Below, one piece after another: positions 1-10,144 of a DNA stretch of 64,000 nucleotides. Made by a program: the position numbers and the translations under genes. Every line of letters begins with the position of its first letter. The stretch's first letter is position 1. Below the pieces are notes generated by a model, which saw nothing but the letters and a program-made list of their open reading frames with translations, did not search any database and was not told the DNA's origin. This DNA comes from Pseudomonas sp. 7SR1 (GTDB lineage Bacteria; Pseudomonadota; Gammaproteobacteria; Pseudomonadales; Pseudomonadaceae): positions 3,425,001-3,489,000 of the forward strand of contig NZ_LT707064.1 of assembly GCF_900156465.1 (NCBI RefSeq), read 5' to 3'.

Positions 1-2282
<2,282 letters not shown>

Positions 2283-2439
2283 ATATAACACCCAAGCAAT
2301 CTGTCGACTCGACAGAGACCAGATTGCGGTGTTGTGAAGACGAAACGAACCGAAAGTTCGAACGTGCTGCAGGCAACACACAAACTATCGCATACCCATT
2401 CGCTGGAACGTGACCGTAAGGCACGCGCTGGCTACCGAA

Positions 2440-2559
2440 TTTCTTGACGACCATAGAGCGTTGGAACCACCTGATCCCATCCCGAACTCAGAAGTGAAAC
2501 GATGCATCGCCGATGGTAGTGTGGGGTTTCCCCATGTGAGAGTAGGTCATCGTCAAGAT
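2440..2559 (+). rRNA. rrf: 5S ribosomal RNA
   Basis: About 120 bases with the standard Pseudomonas 5S core, including CGATGGTAGTGTGGGGTTT and paired ends (TCTTGACGA near the 5' end and TCGTCAAGA at the 3' end). It follows the 23S gene after a 157-base spacer, as expected for an rrn operon. No tRNA gene is seen in the spacer. Confidence 0.96.
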
Positions 2560-2568
2560 TAAATTCCG

Positions 2569-2607
2569 AAACCCCTATCTGCTGATGCAGGTAGGGGTTT
2601 TGTTTTT
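2569..2607 (+). terminator. rrn operon terminator
   Basis: A 14-bp stem (AAACCCCTATCTGC with GCAGGTAGGGGTTT, loop TGAT) is followed by a T-rich run. It lies directly behind 5S rRNA and should end the ribosomal operon. Confidence 0.9.
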
Positions 2608-2672
2608 CTGGTCTGAATCACCTGTGCAGAAAAAGGATGCGCTGAAAGCTCATCCTTTTTGCATCAGGTCAG

Positions 2673-3074
2673 TCATGCCTCAGGCACGGGGCAGCTCAGA
2701 TCACCTTCCTTGCATTTGAGGTAGGTCTTGAAGGTCTCGACGCGTGCTTTGGTCAAGGCGGTGACGCAATTGCCGTAAATGAGTGGATAAACACTGCCAC
2801 CCTCGACCCCGGACGCTGAGAAATTGCATTCAGCATCACGGAAGCCGATCCAGGCCCGTTGTGCCTTGACCAGCAGTTGCTTGGCCCCTGGGTTGTCCTT
2901 CAGGCGTGCTGTGATTTGCTTGTACAGGCGATTCAGTTCGTCATCGGCGGCCTTCTTTTCCTGGGCCGCACATTGATTCATTTCACCTTGGGTCATGGCG
3001 TTGGTGCAATCATCGGCTTGGGCAACGCTGGCAAGAATCAGCGGTGCCAGGGCCAGCAGCAAGCGTGAGGACAT
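2673..3074 (-). CDS. LprI-like (DUF1311) secreted protein
   Basis: Encodes 133 residues with a signal peptide ending in ASVAQA, followed by a cysteine-containing domain. The pattern C-T..MTQGEMNQC, then KADDELNRLYKQ, then QRAWIGFRDAEC is that of the DUF1311/LprI family (C-terminal part of lysozyme inhibitor LprI and relatives). The mature protein should be periplasmic, but its exact target cannot be told. Two ATG codons are in frame, at 3080 and 3074. The AAGGAG ribosome site is almost fused to the first and 8 bases from the second, so 3074 is preferred. The gene faces the rRNA operon and appears monocistronic. Confidence 0.8.
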   Translation of the reverse strand: MSSRLLLALAPLILASVAQADDCTNAMTQGEMNQCAAQEKKAADDELNRLYKQITARLKDNPGAKQLLVKAQRAWIGFRDAECNFSASGVEGGSVYPLIYGNCVTALTKARVETFKTYLKCKEGDLSCPVPEA

Positions 3075-3225
3075 GATCATCTCTCCTTGAAGGTAAAAAA
3101 TGCCGGGGGAGTTTACCTCGCCCCAGGCGTTTTAACGCCGTCGCACTGTCAAACCGCAGACAGATACAACTTTCCGGTTGGCCTCGTGGTCTTACAGGCC
3201 TACTGTTGAACACAGGAGGTGACCC

Positions 3226-3684
3226 ATGCATCTATCCGATCGCATCGAAAGAAAGATCCTGCTCAAGGTGCCGCGCTCCCAGGTTTGGCGGGCCCTGGCC
3301 AATGCCGAAACTTTCGGGCAGTGGTTTGGCGTAGCCCTGGAGGGCAAACGGTTTGTGGCAGGTGAGCGTACCCAAGGAAGGATCACTTATCCCGGTTATG
3401 AGCACCTTACCTGGGATGTGGCGGTGGAGCGGGTCGAGCCCGAGCGATTCTTCTCCTTTCGGTGGCACCCCTACGCCATTGAGCCCGAGGTCGATTACTC
3501 CCAAGAACCCGAAACGCGTGTTCAATTCGAGCTGGAGGATATGGACGGTGGAACCTTGCTGAAGGTGGTGGAGTCGGGGTTCAGTGGTATCCCCGAAGCT
3601 CGTCGACTCAAGGCTTTTCGCATGGACAGCCGTGGCTGGGACGAACAAATGGCCAATATCGAAGAGTTTCTGGCCAATACCTGA
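3226..3684 (+). CDS. SRPBCC (AHSA1-like) domain protein
   Basis: Encodes 152 residues in one SRPBCC/START-like fold. The N-terminal part (IERKILLKVPRSQVWRAL..FGQWFG) and the later W-rich strand (FFSFRWHPYA) are typical of the AHSA1 group, which binds small hydrophobic ligands or acts as a chaperone cofactor. No enzyme residues stand out. The start is supported by a strong AGGAGGTG site 5 bases upstream of ATG. No operon partner is present; RsmX-like RNA genes follow on the same strand. The specific ligand is unknown. Confidence 0.85.
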   Translation: MHLSDRIERKILLKVPRSQVWRALANAETFGQWFGVALEGKRFVAGERTQGRITYPGYEHLTWDVAVERVEPERFFSFRWHPYAIEPEVDYSQEPETRVQFELEDMDGGTLLKVVESGFSGIPEARRLKAFRMDSRGWDEQMANIEEFLANT

Positions 3685-3711
3685 GTTACCTAAGGGTTTA
3701 CGGAAGGTGGC

Positions 3712-3729
3712 TATGGCGAATGTCCTACA
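3712..3729 (+). promoter_or_regulatory. GacA upstream activating sequence, RNA 1
   Basis: TATGGCGAATGTCCTACA resembles the TGTAAG-N6-CTTACA element that GacA binds in front of rsm genes. It lies 45 bases before a TAATCT -10 box. The same element with the same 45-base spacing precedes the second RNA gene, which makes chance unlikely. Confidence 0.7.
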
Positions 3730-3785
3730 CGAGATGGTAGTTATGTCGTCTGTTTCGTTTTGGATCCGACGCGTAATCTGTACTC

Positions 3786-3899
3786 ATCCACTGAAGCACA
3801 GGGAGTGCTCAGGATCAGGGACGATCGACCATGCCAGGATGGCTATCGACAGGGAGTCGTAATGGTCTTGGAAAAAACCCGCCTAGGCGGGTTTTTTTT
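3786..3899 (+). ncRNA. rsmX: RsmX-like sRNA, copy 1
   Basis: A predicted RNA of about 114 bases that should sequester RsmA/RsmE (CsrA family) translational regulators. Several GGA motifs are displayed in hairpin loops: AGCAC-AGGGA-GTGCT, GCC-AGGAT-GGC and CGAC-AGGGA-GTCG, with further AGGAT and AGGGA in the linkers. The start is inferred from TAATCT at 3774-3779, and the end from a GC stem followed by eight T. The upstream GacA-type element implies GacS/GacA control. Sequence identity to named rsmX genes was not checked, but the architecture is diagnostic. Confidence 0.85.
3872..3899 (+). terminator. Intrinsic terminator of RsmX-like RNA 1
   Basis: ACCCGCC-TA-GGCGGGT stem followed by a run of T, with A residues before the stem. 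This is the usual rsmX end. Confidence 0.9.
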
Positions 3900-3924
3900 G
3901 CCCATAAAAAACTGTGCTGAGCGG

Positions 3925-3942
3925 TATAGCGAAAGGCTTACA
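3925..3942 (+). promoter_or_regulatory. GacA upstream activating sequence, RNA 2
   Basis: TATAGCGAAAGGCTTACA has a perfect CTTACA right half of the GacA element. It is 45 bases before TAATCT at 3987, exactly as for copy 1. Confidence 0.75.
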
Positions 3943-3998
3943 CATCGGTGCTACTTTCTCGTCTTTTGCCAAATCAGCGATGGGCCTAATCTGTGTCC

Positions 3999-4109
3999 AT
4001 CCACTGAGTACAGGGAGTGCTTGGGGTCATGGATGATGGGACCAGGCATGGAATGCCAGACAAGGAGTCAAATTGGTCCTCAAAAACCCGCTTCGGCGGG
4101 TTTTTTTTG
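3999..4109 (+). ncRNA. rsmX: RsmX-like sRNA, copy 2
   Basis: A second RNA gene of about 111 bases lies 213 bases downstream of the first, with matched promoter and start offset. GGA motifs sit in loops of AGTAC-AGGGA-GTGCT, TCAT-GGA-TGA, GGCAT-GGA-ATGCC and GAC-AAGGA-GTC. The GGA hairpins and terminator are conserved with copy 1 while much of the rest has diverged, as expected when only RsmA/E binding is selected. It is likely a duplicated gene that increases titration capacity. Confidence 0.85.
4082..4108 (+). terminator. Intrinsic terminator of RsmX-like RNA 2
   Basis: ACCCGC-TTC-GGCGGGT stem followed by eight T. Confidence 0.9.
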
Positions 4110-4128
4110 CCTGAGTAAAAGTGGCCCA

Positions 4129-4422
4129 TCATGCCAGGCGCTGACCCATGGTCCGATCCGCGCCATCAGCGGCGAGGGCCTGGCCGCCGGGAGTCCGATC
4201 TGCGCCATCAGCGGCGAGGGCCTGGCCGCCGGAAGTCCGATCCGCGCCATCAGCGGCGAGGGCCTGGCCACCAGGGGTCCGCTCCGCGCCATCAGCGGCC
4301 ATCGTCTGTTGGTAATCCGAGGCCTGGGTGAAGAAACGGTCTTCTTGCTGGCTCGGCAGGGCAAAGGCACTGGCGCTCAGGGCGAAGGTAGTAGCGGCGA
4401 TCAGGGTGTTGAAAGTTTTCAT
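4129..4422 (-). CDS. Small secreted protein with 14-residue repeats
   Basis: Encodes 97 residues. The first 22 or so are a clear signal peptide (KTFNTLIAATTFALSASAFA). After a short acidic linker come four near-identical copies of a 14-residue unit of the form AADGADRTPGGQAL, the last one degenerate. At DNA level this is a 42-bp tandem repeat over about 4140-4310. The start has a GGAG site 8 bases upstream. The function is not known; the strongly polar repeats suggest an extracytoplasmic low-complexity protein. Repeat number probably varies among strains. Confidence 0.75.
   Translation of the reverse strand: MKTFNTLIAATTFALSASAFALPSQQEDRFFTQASDYQQTMAADGAERTPGGQALAADGADRTSGGQALAADGADRTPGGQALAADGADRTMGQRLA
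4140..4310 (-). repeat. 42-bp tandem repeat inside a coding region
   Basis: About four in-frame copies of a 42-bp unit containing GCGCCATCAGCGGC on the plus strand. They keep the reading frame of the secreted protein and have few substitutions, so they probably arose by recent slippage or unequal exchange. Confidence 0.85.
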
Positions 4423-4574
4423 GGTAAGACTCCGGTCATATCAAAGGTTGAGTGCCGGGTCGTTCAGATATCGTGATCTGCTGAACCCGTTGCAGCGTGA
4501 CGGTTGTCTTGCTGCATGGGTTCAGATTAGGGGCGCGATGGGTGCGGTCGTTAGACGAATACTGCCCCGGTTTT

Positions 4575-4605
4575 GCCTGATCCTGTTTGTGTGCAGGATC
4601 AGGCA
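4575..4605 (-). terminator. Possible terminator of the AraC gene
   Basis: GCCTGATCCTG and CAGGATCAGGC form an 11-bp stem with an 8-base loop, overlapping the last codons and stop of the AraC-type gene. There is no strong T-run, so termination is only possible. Confidence 0.4.
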
Positions 4606-5546
4606 GTGTTGGCTTGCAGCGCCTGGGCACGTAGACGGGCGATGTCCTTGCTCGGAGATGCGCCGAATAGACGGCTGTATTCGCGGCTGAACTGCGAAGG
4701 GCTTTCGTAACCCATCTTGTAGCCGATTGACGAAACATCGCTGTTCTCGGAAAGCAGTAACCGTCGGGCTTCCTGCAGGCGCAGCTGCTTTTGATACTGC
4801 AATGGACTCATGGCGGTCACGGCCTTGAATCGGTGATGCAACGCAGAAGGGCTGAGGTTGATCATCTGTGCAAGGCTGTCGATGCTCAGCGGCTCGGCAT
4901 AATGGGTATTGAGCCACTCGATAGCGCGGCTGATGCGGTGGGCCTGGGTGTCTGGAATGGCAATTTCATGCAAGCGCTGGCCTTGGGCACCACGCAGCAG
5001 ACGGTAGAAGATCTCCTGCTGGGCCAGAGGAGCCAGGGTGGCGATGTCGTCCGGGCTCTCCAGCAGTCGCAACAGTCGCAATACGGCATCGAGCAGCGGC
5101 GCGTCGATGCGGTCCAGGAACAATCCACGCCCGCTCCGTTGGGCCGGTACGCCGATGGGGCTGGCGTCGGCGATCAGGCGGCAGATCTGTGCCGGATCGA
5201 TGTCCAGGCGAATGCACATATAAGGTCGCTCGGGGCTGGCTTCGATGACCTGGCCGGCCAGTGGCAGCGTGACCGAGACCACCAGGTAATTGAGCGGGTC
5301 ATATACGTAGCATTCATCCGCCAGCCGTACTTCCTTGCGTCCTTCGATGATCACGCAAAGGCCCGGCTTGTGCACGAGATGCAGGGCATCGGTCGGCTGG
5401 TCGCTACGAATCAGGTGCAAGGGTTCGATGGCCGTGGGGAAGACCCCATTTTCCGGTGCGTAACGTTTCATCAGCTCCGCCAGCTCTGCGCGGCGCTGGT
5501 TGACGCCGTCGTCTGGCGCAATCTGTATGGAGGTGGATACCGACAT
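4599..5546 (-). CDS. AraC-family regulator with AraC_N sensor domain
   Basis: Encodes 315 residues. The N-terminal half (about 20-190) is a cupin-like AraC_N domain (LHLVHKPGLCVIIEGRKEV..). The C-terminal 100 residues carry two helix-turn-helix motifs (IDSLAQMINLSPSALHHRFK and SSIGYKMGYESPSQFSREY). This type, like YqhC, often controls an adjacent divergent oxidoreductase, and an SDR gene starts 203 bases away on the other strand. ATG 5546 is chosen over TTG 5555 because the GGGAG site is better placed. The effector is unknown. Confidence 0.88.
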   Translation of the reverse strand: MSVSTSIQIAPDDGVNQRRAELAELMKRYAPENGVFPTAIEPLHLIRSDQPTDALHLVHKPGLCVIIEGRKEVRLADECYVYDPLNYLVVSVTLPLAGQVIEASPERPYMCIRLDIDPAQICRLIADASPIGVPAQRSGRGLFLDRIDAPLLDAVLRLLRLLESPDDIATLAPLAQQEIFYRLLRGAQGQRLHEIAIPDTQAHRISRAIEWLNTHYAEPLSIDSLAQMINLSPSALHHRFKAVTAMSPLQYQKQLRLQEARRLLLSENSDVSSIGYKMGYESPSQFSREYSRLFGASPSKDIARLRAQALQANTA

Positions 5547-5748
5547 GCCGATCAATCTCCCTGGCCAAATGAATGGATCGCGCTAGTAAAGCCGATTGCG
5601 CGGCCGGCGACCAGAGTCGGTTTTATCGCTACAGGATCGTGCAAGTGCGCAGGAGGATCCGGCTAACCCTGAGATCGACTGCTTCCCTAATCTGGACCTG
5701 TCGAAACGCTCCCACCGGGGGCCAACACATCCAGACGAGGAAACCATC

Positions 5749-6486
5749 ATGTCCGATATCCAGAACAAAGTAGTGGTGATCACAGGTGCCAGCAGCGGGA
5801 TTGGTGAAGCCGCGGCACGTCTGCTGGCGGCACGAGGCGCCCGCGTAGTACTCGGTGCACGTCGCGTCGACCGTTTGCAGGCGCTGGTCCAGGAGCTCGA
5901 AACAAAAGGCCAGCAGGCCGTCTGCAAAGCGGTGGACGTGACCCGCCGCGACGATGTCCAGGATTTGATTGACTTCGCGGTCGAGCGTTTCGGCCGGGTC
6001 GACGTGATCATCAACAACGCCGGAGTCATGCCGCTCTCCAAGCTCGAGGCGCTGAAAGTCGAGGAATGGGATCGCATGATCGATGTCAACATCCGTGGCG
6101 TGCTCCATGGCATCGCGGCCGGCTTGCCCTTGATGCAGCGTCAGCGCAGCGGCCAGTTCATCAACATCGCATCCATCGGGGCCTACACCGTCAGCCCGAC
6201 CGCCGCGGTGTATTGCGCCACCAAGTTTGCCGTGCGGGCCATTTCCGAGGGGCTGCGGCAGGAGGTCGGCGGTGATGTGCGAGTCACGGTCATTTCCCCT
6301 GGCGTGACCGAGTCGGAATTGGCCGAGAGCATTTCCGATGAAGGTGGACGTGCCGAGATGCGCGAGTTCCGCAGGATCGCGATCCCCGCCGAGGCGATTG
6401 CCCGGGCGATCGCCTACGCCATCGAGCAACCGGCGGATGTGGACGTCAGCGAGCTGGTGGTGCGGCCAACCGCCAGTCCGTTCTGA
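5749..6486 (+). CDS. Short-chain dehydrogenase/reductase
   Basis: Encodes 245 residues of the classical SDR family. The NAD(P)-binding motif TGASSGIG is near residue 13, NNAG is near 88, and the catalytic set is Ser (NIASIGAY), Tyr and Lys (YCATK) near 138-156. R at the end of the second strand (GARR) favours NADP(H). The reading frame continues upstream, but ATG 5749 has a GAGG site and the family start [13 protein letters not shown]. It is divergent from the AraC-type gene and followed after 28 bases by the Atu4866-like gene, so the two probably form an AraC-controlled operon. Substrate unknown. Confidence 0.9.
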   Translation: MSDIQNKVVVITGASSGIGEAAARLLAARGARVVLGARRVDRLQALVQELETKGQQAVCKAVDVTRRDDVQDLIDFAVERFGRVDVIINNAGVMPLSKLEALKVEEWDRMIDVNIRGVLHGIAAGLPLMQRQRSGQFINIASIGAYTVSPTAAVYCATKFAVRAISEGLRQEVGGDVRVTVISPGVTESELAESISDEGGRAEMREFRRIAIPAEAIARAIAYAIEQPADVDVSELVVRPTASPF

Positions 6487-6514
6487 ACCGACTCGACCGA
6501 CAGGAGACGTTCCT

Positions 6515-6772
6515 ATGAGAAAGGCATTTGGAGACCAGGACAAGTTCGTCGGCCTGTGGGTGACGGCCGATGGCGTGATCCGCCATCGGCTGCTGCCGGG
6601 GGGGCGTTATGACGAAGCACGCGGTACACGTGAAAGCGCCTATCAAGGCGACTACTGGCTGCAGGGCGACCACATCGAATATCACGACGACACCGGTTTC
6701 ACCGCCGATGGGGATTTTCGCGAAGGTGTGCTCTATCACGCGGGTATGGTCCTGTATCGCCAGGAAGAATGA
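6515..6772 (+). CDS. Atu4866-family small protein
   Basis: Encodes 85 residues. The motifs KFVGLWVTADGVIRHRLLPGGRYDEARG and YQGDYWLQGDHIEYHDDTGF correspond to the Atu4866 domain, a small beta-sandwich of unknown function often found next to SDR and AraC genes. A good AGGAG site lies 7 bases before ATG. It is probably cotranscribed with the SDR gene and may assist it, but this is an inference from context. Confidence 0.8.
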   Translation: MRKAFGDQDKFVGLWVTADGVIRHRLLPGGRYDEARGTRESAYQGDYWLQGDHIEYHDDTGFTADGDFREGVLYHAGMVLYRQEE

Positions 6773-6785
6773 CGTACTCGTTGAA

Positions 6786-6821
6786 ACCGGCGGCGAGCGG
6801 GATACCCCCCTCGCCGCCGGT
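6786..6821. terminator. Inverted repeat between convergent genes
   Basis: ACCGGCGGCGAG and CTCGCCGCCGGT form a 12-bp stem with a 12-base loop between the convergent Atu4866-like and isonitrile hydratase-like genes. It lacks a T-run, so it is a weak or bidirectional terminator candidate. Confidence 0.5.
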
Positions 6822-6845
6822 CTCATGCCGACTGGGGATTGACCG

Positions 6846-7532
6846 TCAAGCCACCGTCATTCGCGCCGCGGCACGTTGGGTGATCTGCGAGCGCACCCGG
6901 AACGACTCCGCCGCGCGCCGATTGGCCTCTTCCAGCACTTGCGCGGGTGCGGTGTCCGGGTGGCCAGCGTCGAACGGTGGGGCAGGGGCGTATTCGAGTT
7001 GAAGCTGGACCAGCTCGGCGGTGTCCTGGTCGAACAGCTCGGCCGCCAGAGTCAAGGCAAAGTCGATCCCGGCGGTAATGCCACCGCCGGTGATGAGCTT
7101 GTCGTCTCGTACCACGCGCTCCTTGATCGGGATCGCACCCAGGGGCGACAGCAAGCTGTGGTAGGCCCAGTGGGTGGTAGCCCGCTTCCCTCGCAGCAGT
7201 CCCGCCGCACCCAGCACCAGTGCGCCGGTGCACACCGAGGTGATGTACTGCGCTTGGCTGGCCTGGCGCTTGATGAAGGCCAGCGTCTGTTCGTCTTCCA
7301 TCAACGGGCCGACACCACTGCCACCAGGGACACAGATGACGTCCAGCTTCGGGCAGTCCTCGAACGTGGTGGTGGGCGACAGTACCAGCCCGGTGCTGGA
7401 GGTGACAGGCCCCAGGTCTTTCCAGATCAGATGCACTTTCACATCCGGCAACGAGGCCAGCACGTCATAAGGGCCGGTCAGGTCCAGTTGCTGGACTTGG
7501 GGGAACAACAGCAAGCCGATCTGCAGTGTCAT
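6846..7532 (-). CDS. inhA: DJ-1/PfpI protein, isonitrile hydratase-like
   Basis: Encodes 228 residues, the same length as isonitrile hydratase InhA of P. putida, with the nucleophile Cys at position 101 in SVCTGALVLGAAG. Other family marks are the N-terminal QQLDLTGPYDV, VPGGSGV near 69-74 and GGGITAGIDFAL. InhA hydrates isonitriles to N-formamides in the cytoplasm. Many DJ-1 proteins share this fold, so substrate is not certain. It is divergent from a GlxA-type regulator with its own DJ-1 sensor domain, which probably controls it. Confidence 0.8.
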   Translation of the reverse strand: MTLQIGLLLFPQVQQLDLTGPYDVLASLPDVKVHLIWKDLGPVTSSTGLVLSPTTTFEDCPKLDVICVPGGSGVGPLMEDEQTLAFIKRQASQAQYITSVCTGALVLGAAGLLRGKRATTHWAYHSLLSPLGAIPIKERVVRDDKLITGGGITAGIDFALTLAAELFDQDTAELVQLQLEYAPAPPFDAGHPDTAPAQVLEEANRRAAESFRVRSQITQRAAARMTVA

Positions 7533-7630
7533 GTCGCTTTCTCCTTGTCAGGGTGCCCGGGGGTGGACGGTTCTACTTTAGGTCCGTAGGCTCTGGCGTA
7601 TACGCCAATCACCCCACGAATTACGCCAAT

Positions 7631-8623
7631 ATGTCCCATTCACCGAAAACCGTTCATGTACTGGCCTTCGCCAATGTGCAGGTGCTGGATGTCACCGGGC
7701 CCTTGCAAGTGTTCGCCTCGGCCAACGACCTGGCCCGCCAGCGTGGCTTGCCGTTGCCGTATGCGCCGACGGTGGTGGCGGCCGGTGGCGGGGCGGTGGT
7801 GTCGTCGGCGGGCCTGGCGTTGCTGGCCGAGCCGTTGCCCGATGAGGGCAGCGACACCCTGCTTATCGCGGGTGGCTGGGGCGTGTACGAGGCGGCGAAG
7901 GACCCTGCGCTGGTGGCCTGGGTCAAGAATCATGGCCTGCGTTCGCGGCGGGTGGCGTCGGTATGCACCGGCGCGTTCCTGCTGGCTGCCAGCGGCTGGC
8001 TGGACGGCCGGCGGGTGGTCACGCACTGGACACGCTGCGAGCAGTTGGCCGAGCAGCATCCGAAATTGCGGGTCGAACCCAACCCGATTTTCATCAACGA
8101 CGGTCCGGTCTGGACCTCGGCGGGGGTCACGGCTGGCATCGATCTGGCCCTGGCGCTCGTGGAGGACGACCTGGGACGTGCCGTGGCCCTGGAGGTCGCC
8201 CGGCAACTGGTGGTGTTTCTCAAGCGGCCGGGTGGGCAGTCGCAGTTCAGCGTGACCTTGTCGCTACAGAACCAGGGTGGTCGTTTCGATGAATTGCATG
8301 CCTGGATCGCCGAAAACCTTTCCTGCGACCTTGGCCTGCCCAACCTGGCCGCTCAGGCAGGCATGAGCGAACGCAGCTTCGTGCGTCACTATCGCGCCGA
8401 GACTGGCCAGACACCGGCGCGGGCGGTGGAGCTGATCCGCGTGGAGACCGCCCGCCGGCTACTGGCCGACACCGTCGTGCCGATCAAGCGGGTGGCGGCG
8501 CAATGCGGCTTTGGCAGCGAGGAAACCCTGCGACGCGGTTTCCTGCGGGCCATGGGCGTGACGCCCCAGGCGTACCGCGAGCGTTTCGCGGTCAGCCTTC
8601 AAGCAGATCCAGCAGCGCCTTGA
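7631..8623 (+). CDS. GlxA-family AraC-type regulator
   Basis: Encodes 330 residues. Residues 1-190 form a DJ-1/PfpI-like domain (VQVLDVTGPLQVFASAN and SVCTGAFLLAASG); the C-terminal 100 residues are an AraC DNA-binding domain (LGLPNLAAQAGMSERSFVRH and IKRVAAQCGFGSEETLRRGF). ATG 7631 fits the family start; upstream in-frame sequence is not conserved-looking. It is divergent from the isonitrile hydratase-like gene with about 98 bases between. Its last 32 bases overlap the convergent hydrolase gene. Confidence 0.88.
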   Translation: MSHSPKTVHVLAFANVQVLDVTGPLQVFASANDLARQRGLPLPYAPTVVAAGGGAVVSSAGLALLAEPLPDEGSDTLLIAGGWGVYEAAKDPALVAWVKNHGLRSRRVASVCTGAFLLAASGWLDGRRVVTHWTRCEQLAEQHPKLRVEPNPIFINDGPVWTSAGVTAGIDLALALVEDDLGRAVALEVARQLVVFLKRPGGQSQFSVTLSLQNQGGRFDELHAWIAENLSCDLGLPNLAAQAGMSERSFVRHYRAETGQTPARAVELIRVETARRLLADTVVPIKRVAAQCGFGSEETLRRGFLRAMGVTPQAYRERFAVSLQADPAAP

Positions 8624-9494
8624 CAGTGGCTTCGGGTGCTTCCTGGGGAATGTTGTGGCCAACGCCGGCCAGCACTCGGCGTTCATAGAAACCGGTGAAG
8701 TGTCCGGCGTCCTCGTCCAGCTCGGGGGCCGGGCCCACGCCGTCGTCGGCACCGCACAGGGAAATGCTCGGCACGCGGATGGCCGGTTGCGCCGCCAGCT
8801 GTTCCTCGATCCCTTCCAGGGTCGGATCCCCCGGTGCATACATGAAACGATGCCGATAGGAATGGATCACCACGTCGACGAAGTCCGGGTTGTCGAAGGA
8901 CGGTGCGCTCAGCGGGTACAGCTCGGCGCCGCGCTTCCAGGTTGGCGACCACAGGCGCCAGAGCAACGCGCACAGTTCACGTCGATTCTGCGTCAGGCCT
9001 TCGACGCCGCGGGGCGTGTGGAAGTAGTACTGGTACCACAGGCGATGTTCGGTGGCCGGGTCCAGCGGCTGGGTCGATCTAGGGATGTCCTGCAGATTGT
9101 AGCCGTCCCCGGTGACCAGGCAGCGCACACGCTCGGGCCACAACGCCGCCACGATACATGCCGCCCGGCCGCCCCAGTCGTAGCCGCACAGTGCCGCTTG
9201 GGGAATATGGAGCACGTGCATCAGGTCCAGCAGGTCCTGGGCCAGCGCCGCTTGCTGGCCGGAACGGATGATGGCGGGGTTGTTGAACCGGGTCGGGCCG
9301 TAGCCGCGCAGATAGGGCACGATGACCCGGTAACCGCGACCGGCGAGCACCGGGGCGACTTCATCGAAGGCCCTGGGGTCGTAGGGAAAACCGTGCAACA
9401 GGATCACCGGCTCCCCAGTGGCTGGGCCATGCTCTTCATAGGCGATGCGCAACAGCGGCGTCACCGCGAAATCGACCTTGGGTTCCTGGTGCAT
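8592..9494 (-). CDS. Alpha/beta hydrolase, epoxide hydrolase-like
   Basis: Encodes 300 residues. The oxyanion HGFP motif is near residue 34, and GYDWGG near 105 gives an Asp nucleophile as in epoxide hydrolases and haloalkane dehalogenases; the catalytic His is in VGHNIPQEAP near 281. A cap region with paired Tyr (WYQYYF) fits epoxide hydrolases. Substrate unknown. The 3' end overlaps the convergent regulator gene by 32 bases. Confidence 0.85.
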   Translation of the reverse strand: MHQEPKVDFAVTPLLRIAYEEHGPATGEPVILLHGFPYDPRAFDEVAPVLAGRGYRVIVPYLRGYGPTRFNNPAIIRSGQQAALAQDLLDLMHVLHIPQAALCGYDWGGRAACIVAALWPERVRCLVTGDGYNLQDIPRSTQPLDPATEHRLWYQYYFHTPRGVEGLTQNRRELCALLWRLWSPTWKRGAELYPLSAPSFDNPDFVDVVIHSYRHRFMYAPGDPTLEGIEEQLAAQPAIRVPSISLCGADDGVGPAPELDEDAGHFTGFYERRVLAGVGHNIPQEAPEATVKALLDLLEG

Positions 9495-9512
9495 GGTGGC
9501 CTCCGGTTGTGT

Positions 9513-9890
9513 TCAGGCGGGCTCCTGATTCACATATTTGGCCCGATCCGGCGTGAACGTCACGTTCATCTTCGTGCTGGAGCAGGTCAGGGTGCGTTCC
9601 TGGGACAGGTCGATGTCCAGGTCTTCACCGCGCAGCCCTTGCCATTGGGCGAGGTATTTGAGGCAGCCGAATTTTTCGTTCTTCTTCAAGCTGCGGCTGA
9701 CCCCGCCTTTCCAGCCCAGCACCGGCAACTCACCGGCCAGGCAACGTTGCGCCAGTTCCGGAAACTTCGACGCGCGGTCGCGGCCGATTTCCCAGCACTT
9801 GATCAAGCCCCGGTCATGGCTTCCCCAGAGATCCTCCCGGGTCAGGCCTGTTCGGAGTGGGGTCGTGATGGGGCGTTTGATATGAGTCAT
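9513..9890 (-). CDS. Hypothetical protein, 125 residues
   Basis: I do not recognise this protein. It is soluble, has no signal peptide and is rich in basic residues with conserved-looking W and C (DRGLIKCWEIGRDRASKFPEL, then GWKGGVSRSLKKN). An AAGGA site precedes ATG 9890; a longer frame upstream is unlikely to be used. It lies 18 bases upstream of the hydrolase gene on the same strand, so the two may be cotranscribed. Confidence 0.65.
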   Translation of the reverse strand: MTHIKRPITTPLRTGLTREDLWGSHDRGLIKCWEIGRDRASKFPELAQRCLAGELPVLGWKGGVSRSLKKNEKFGCLKYLAQWQGLRGEDLDIDLSQERTLTCSSTKMNVTFTPDRAKYVNQEPA

Positions 9891-10025
9891 GTCAGGTCCT
9901 TGAGTCGGGCTTTTATCGGGCAGCTCCGCTGCACCCGTGAGTGCATCGATCTTAGGAGGGGTTTTCCGGGCTGGCAACTTCTAACGGGCAGTGGCGATAA
10001 ATGGGAAAGTGGCGGTGATCGCTTT

Positions 10026-10055
10026 TGTGGCGAGGGGATTTATCCCCTCGCCACA
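10026..10055. repeat. REP palindrome, family A
   Basis: TGTGGCGAGGGG and CCCCTCGCCACA form a perfect 12-bp stem around TTTAT(A). The same family recurs at 10771, 13565, 16821 and 49181, always between genes. Confidence 0.9.
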
Positions 10056-10144
10056 ATGGTGTGGTGTTCCTACAAAAAAATAGGTGAACCGGAATTTTCT
10101 GACGAGTCGCGGCGGTTGTCGGTTCGGAAGAGGCGGGGATAGGC

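Noticed and set aside
4140..4310. CRISPR-like direct repeats
   Set aside because: The 42-bp units are adjacent without spacers, are in frame and encode a protein repeat.
3760..4476. Open frame of 238 codons on the plus strand
   Set aside because: It runs across two sRNA genes with terminators and the antisense of the repeat protein; it has no ribosome site and no family resemblance.
8655..10142. Open frame of 495 codons on the plus strand
   Set aside because: Antisense to the hydrolase and the small hypothetical gene, and it ends in a REP region; no recognisable domain.
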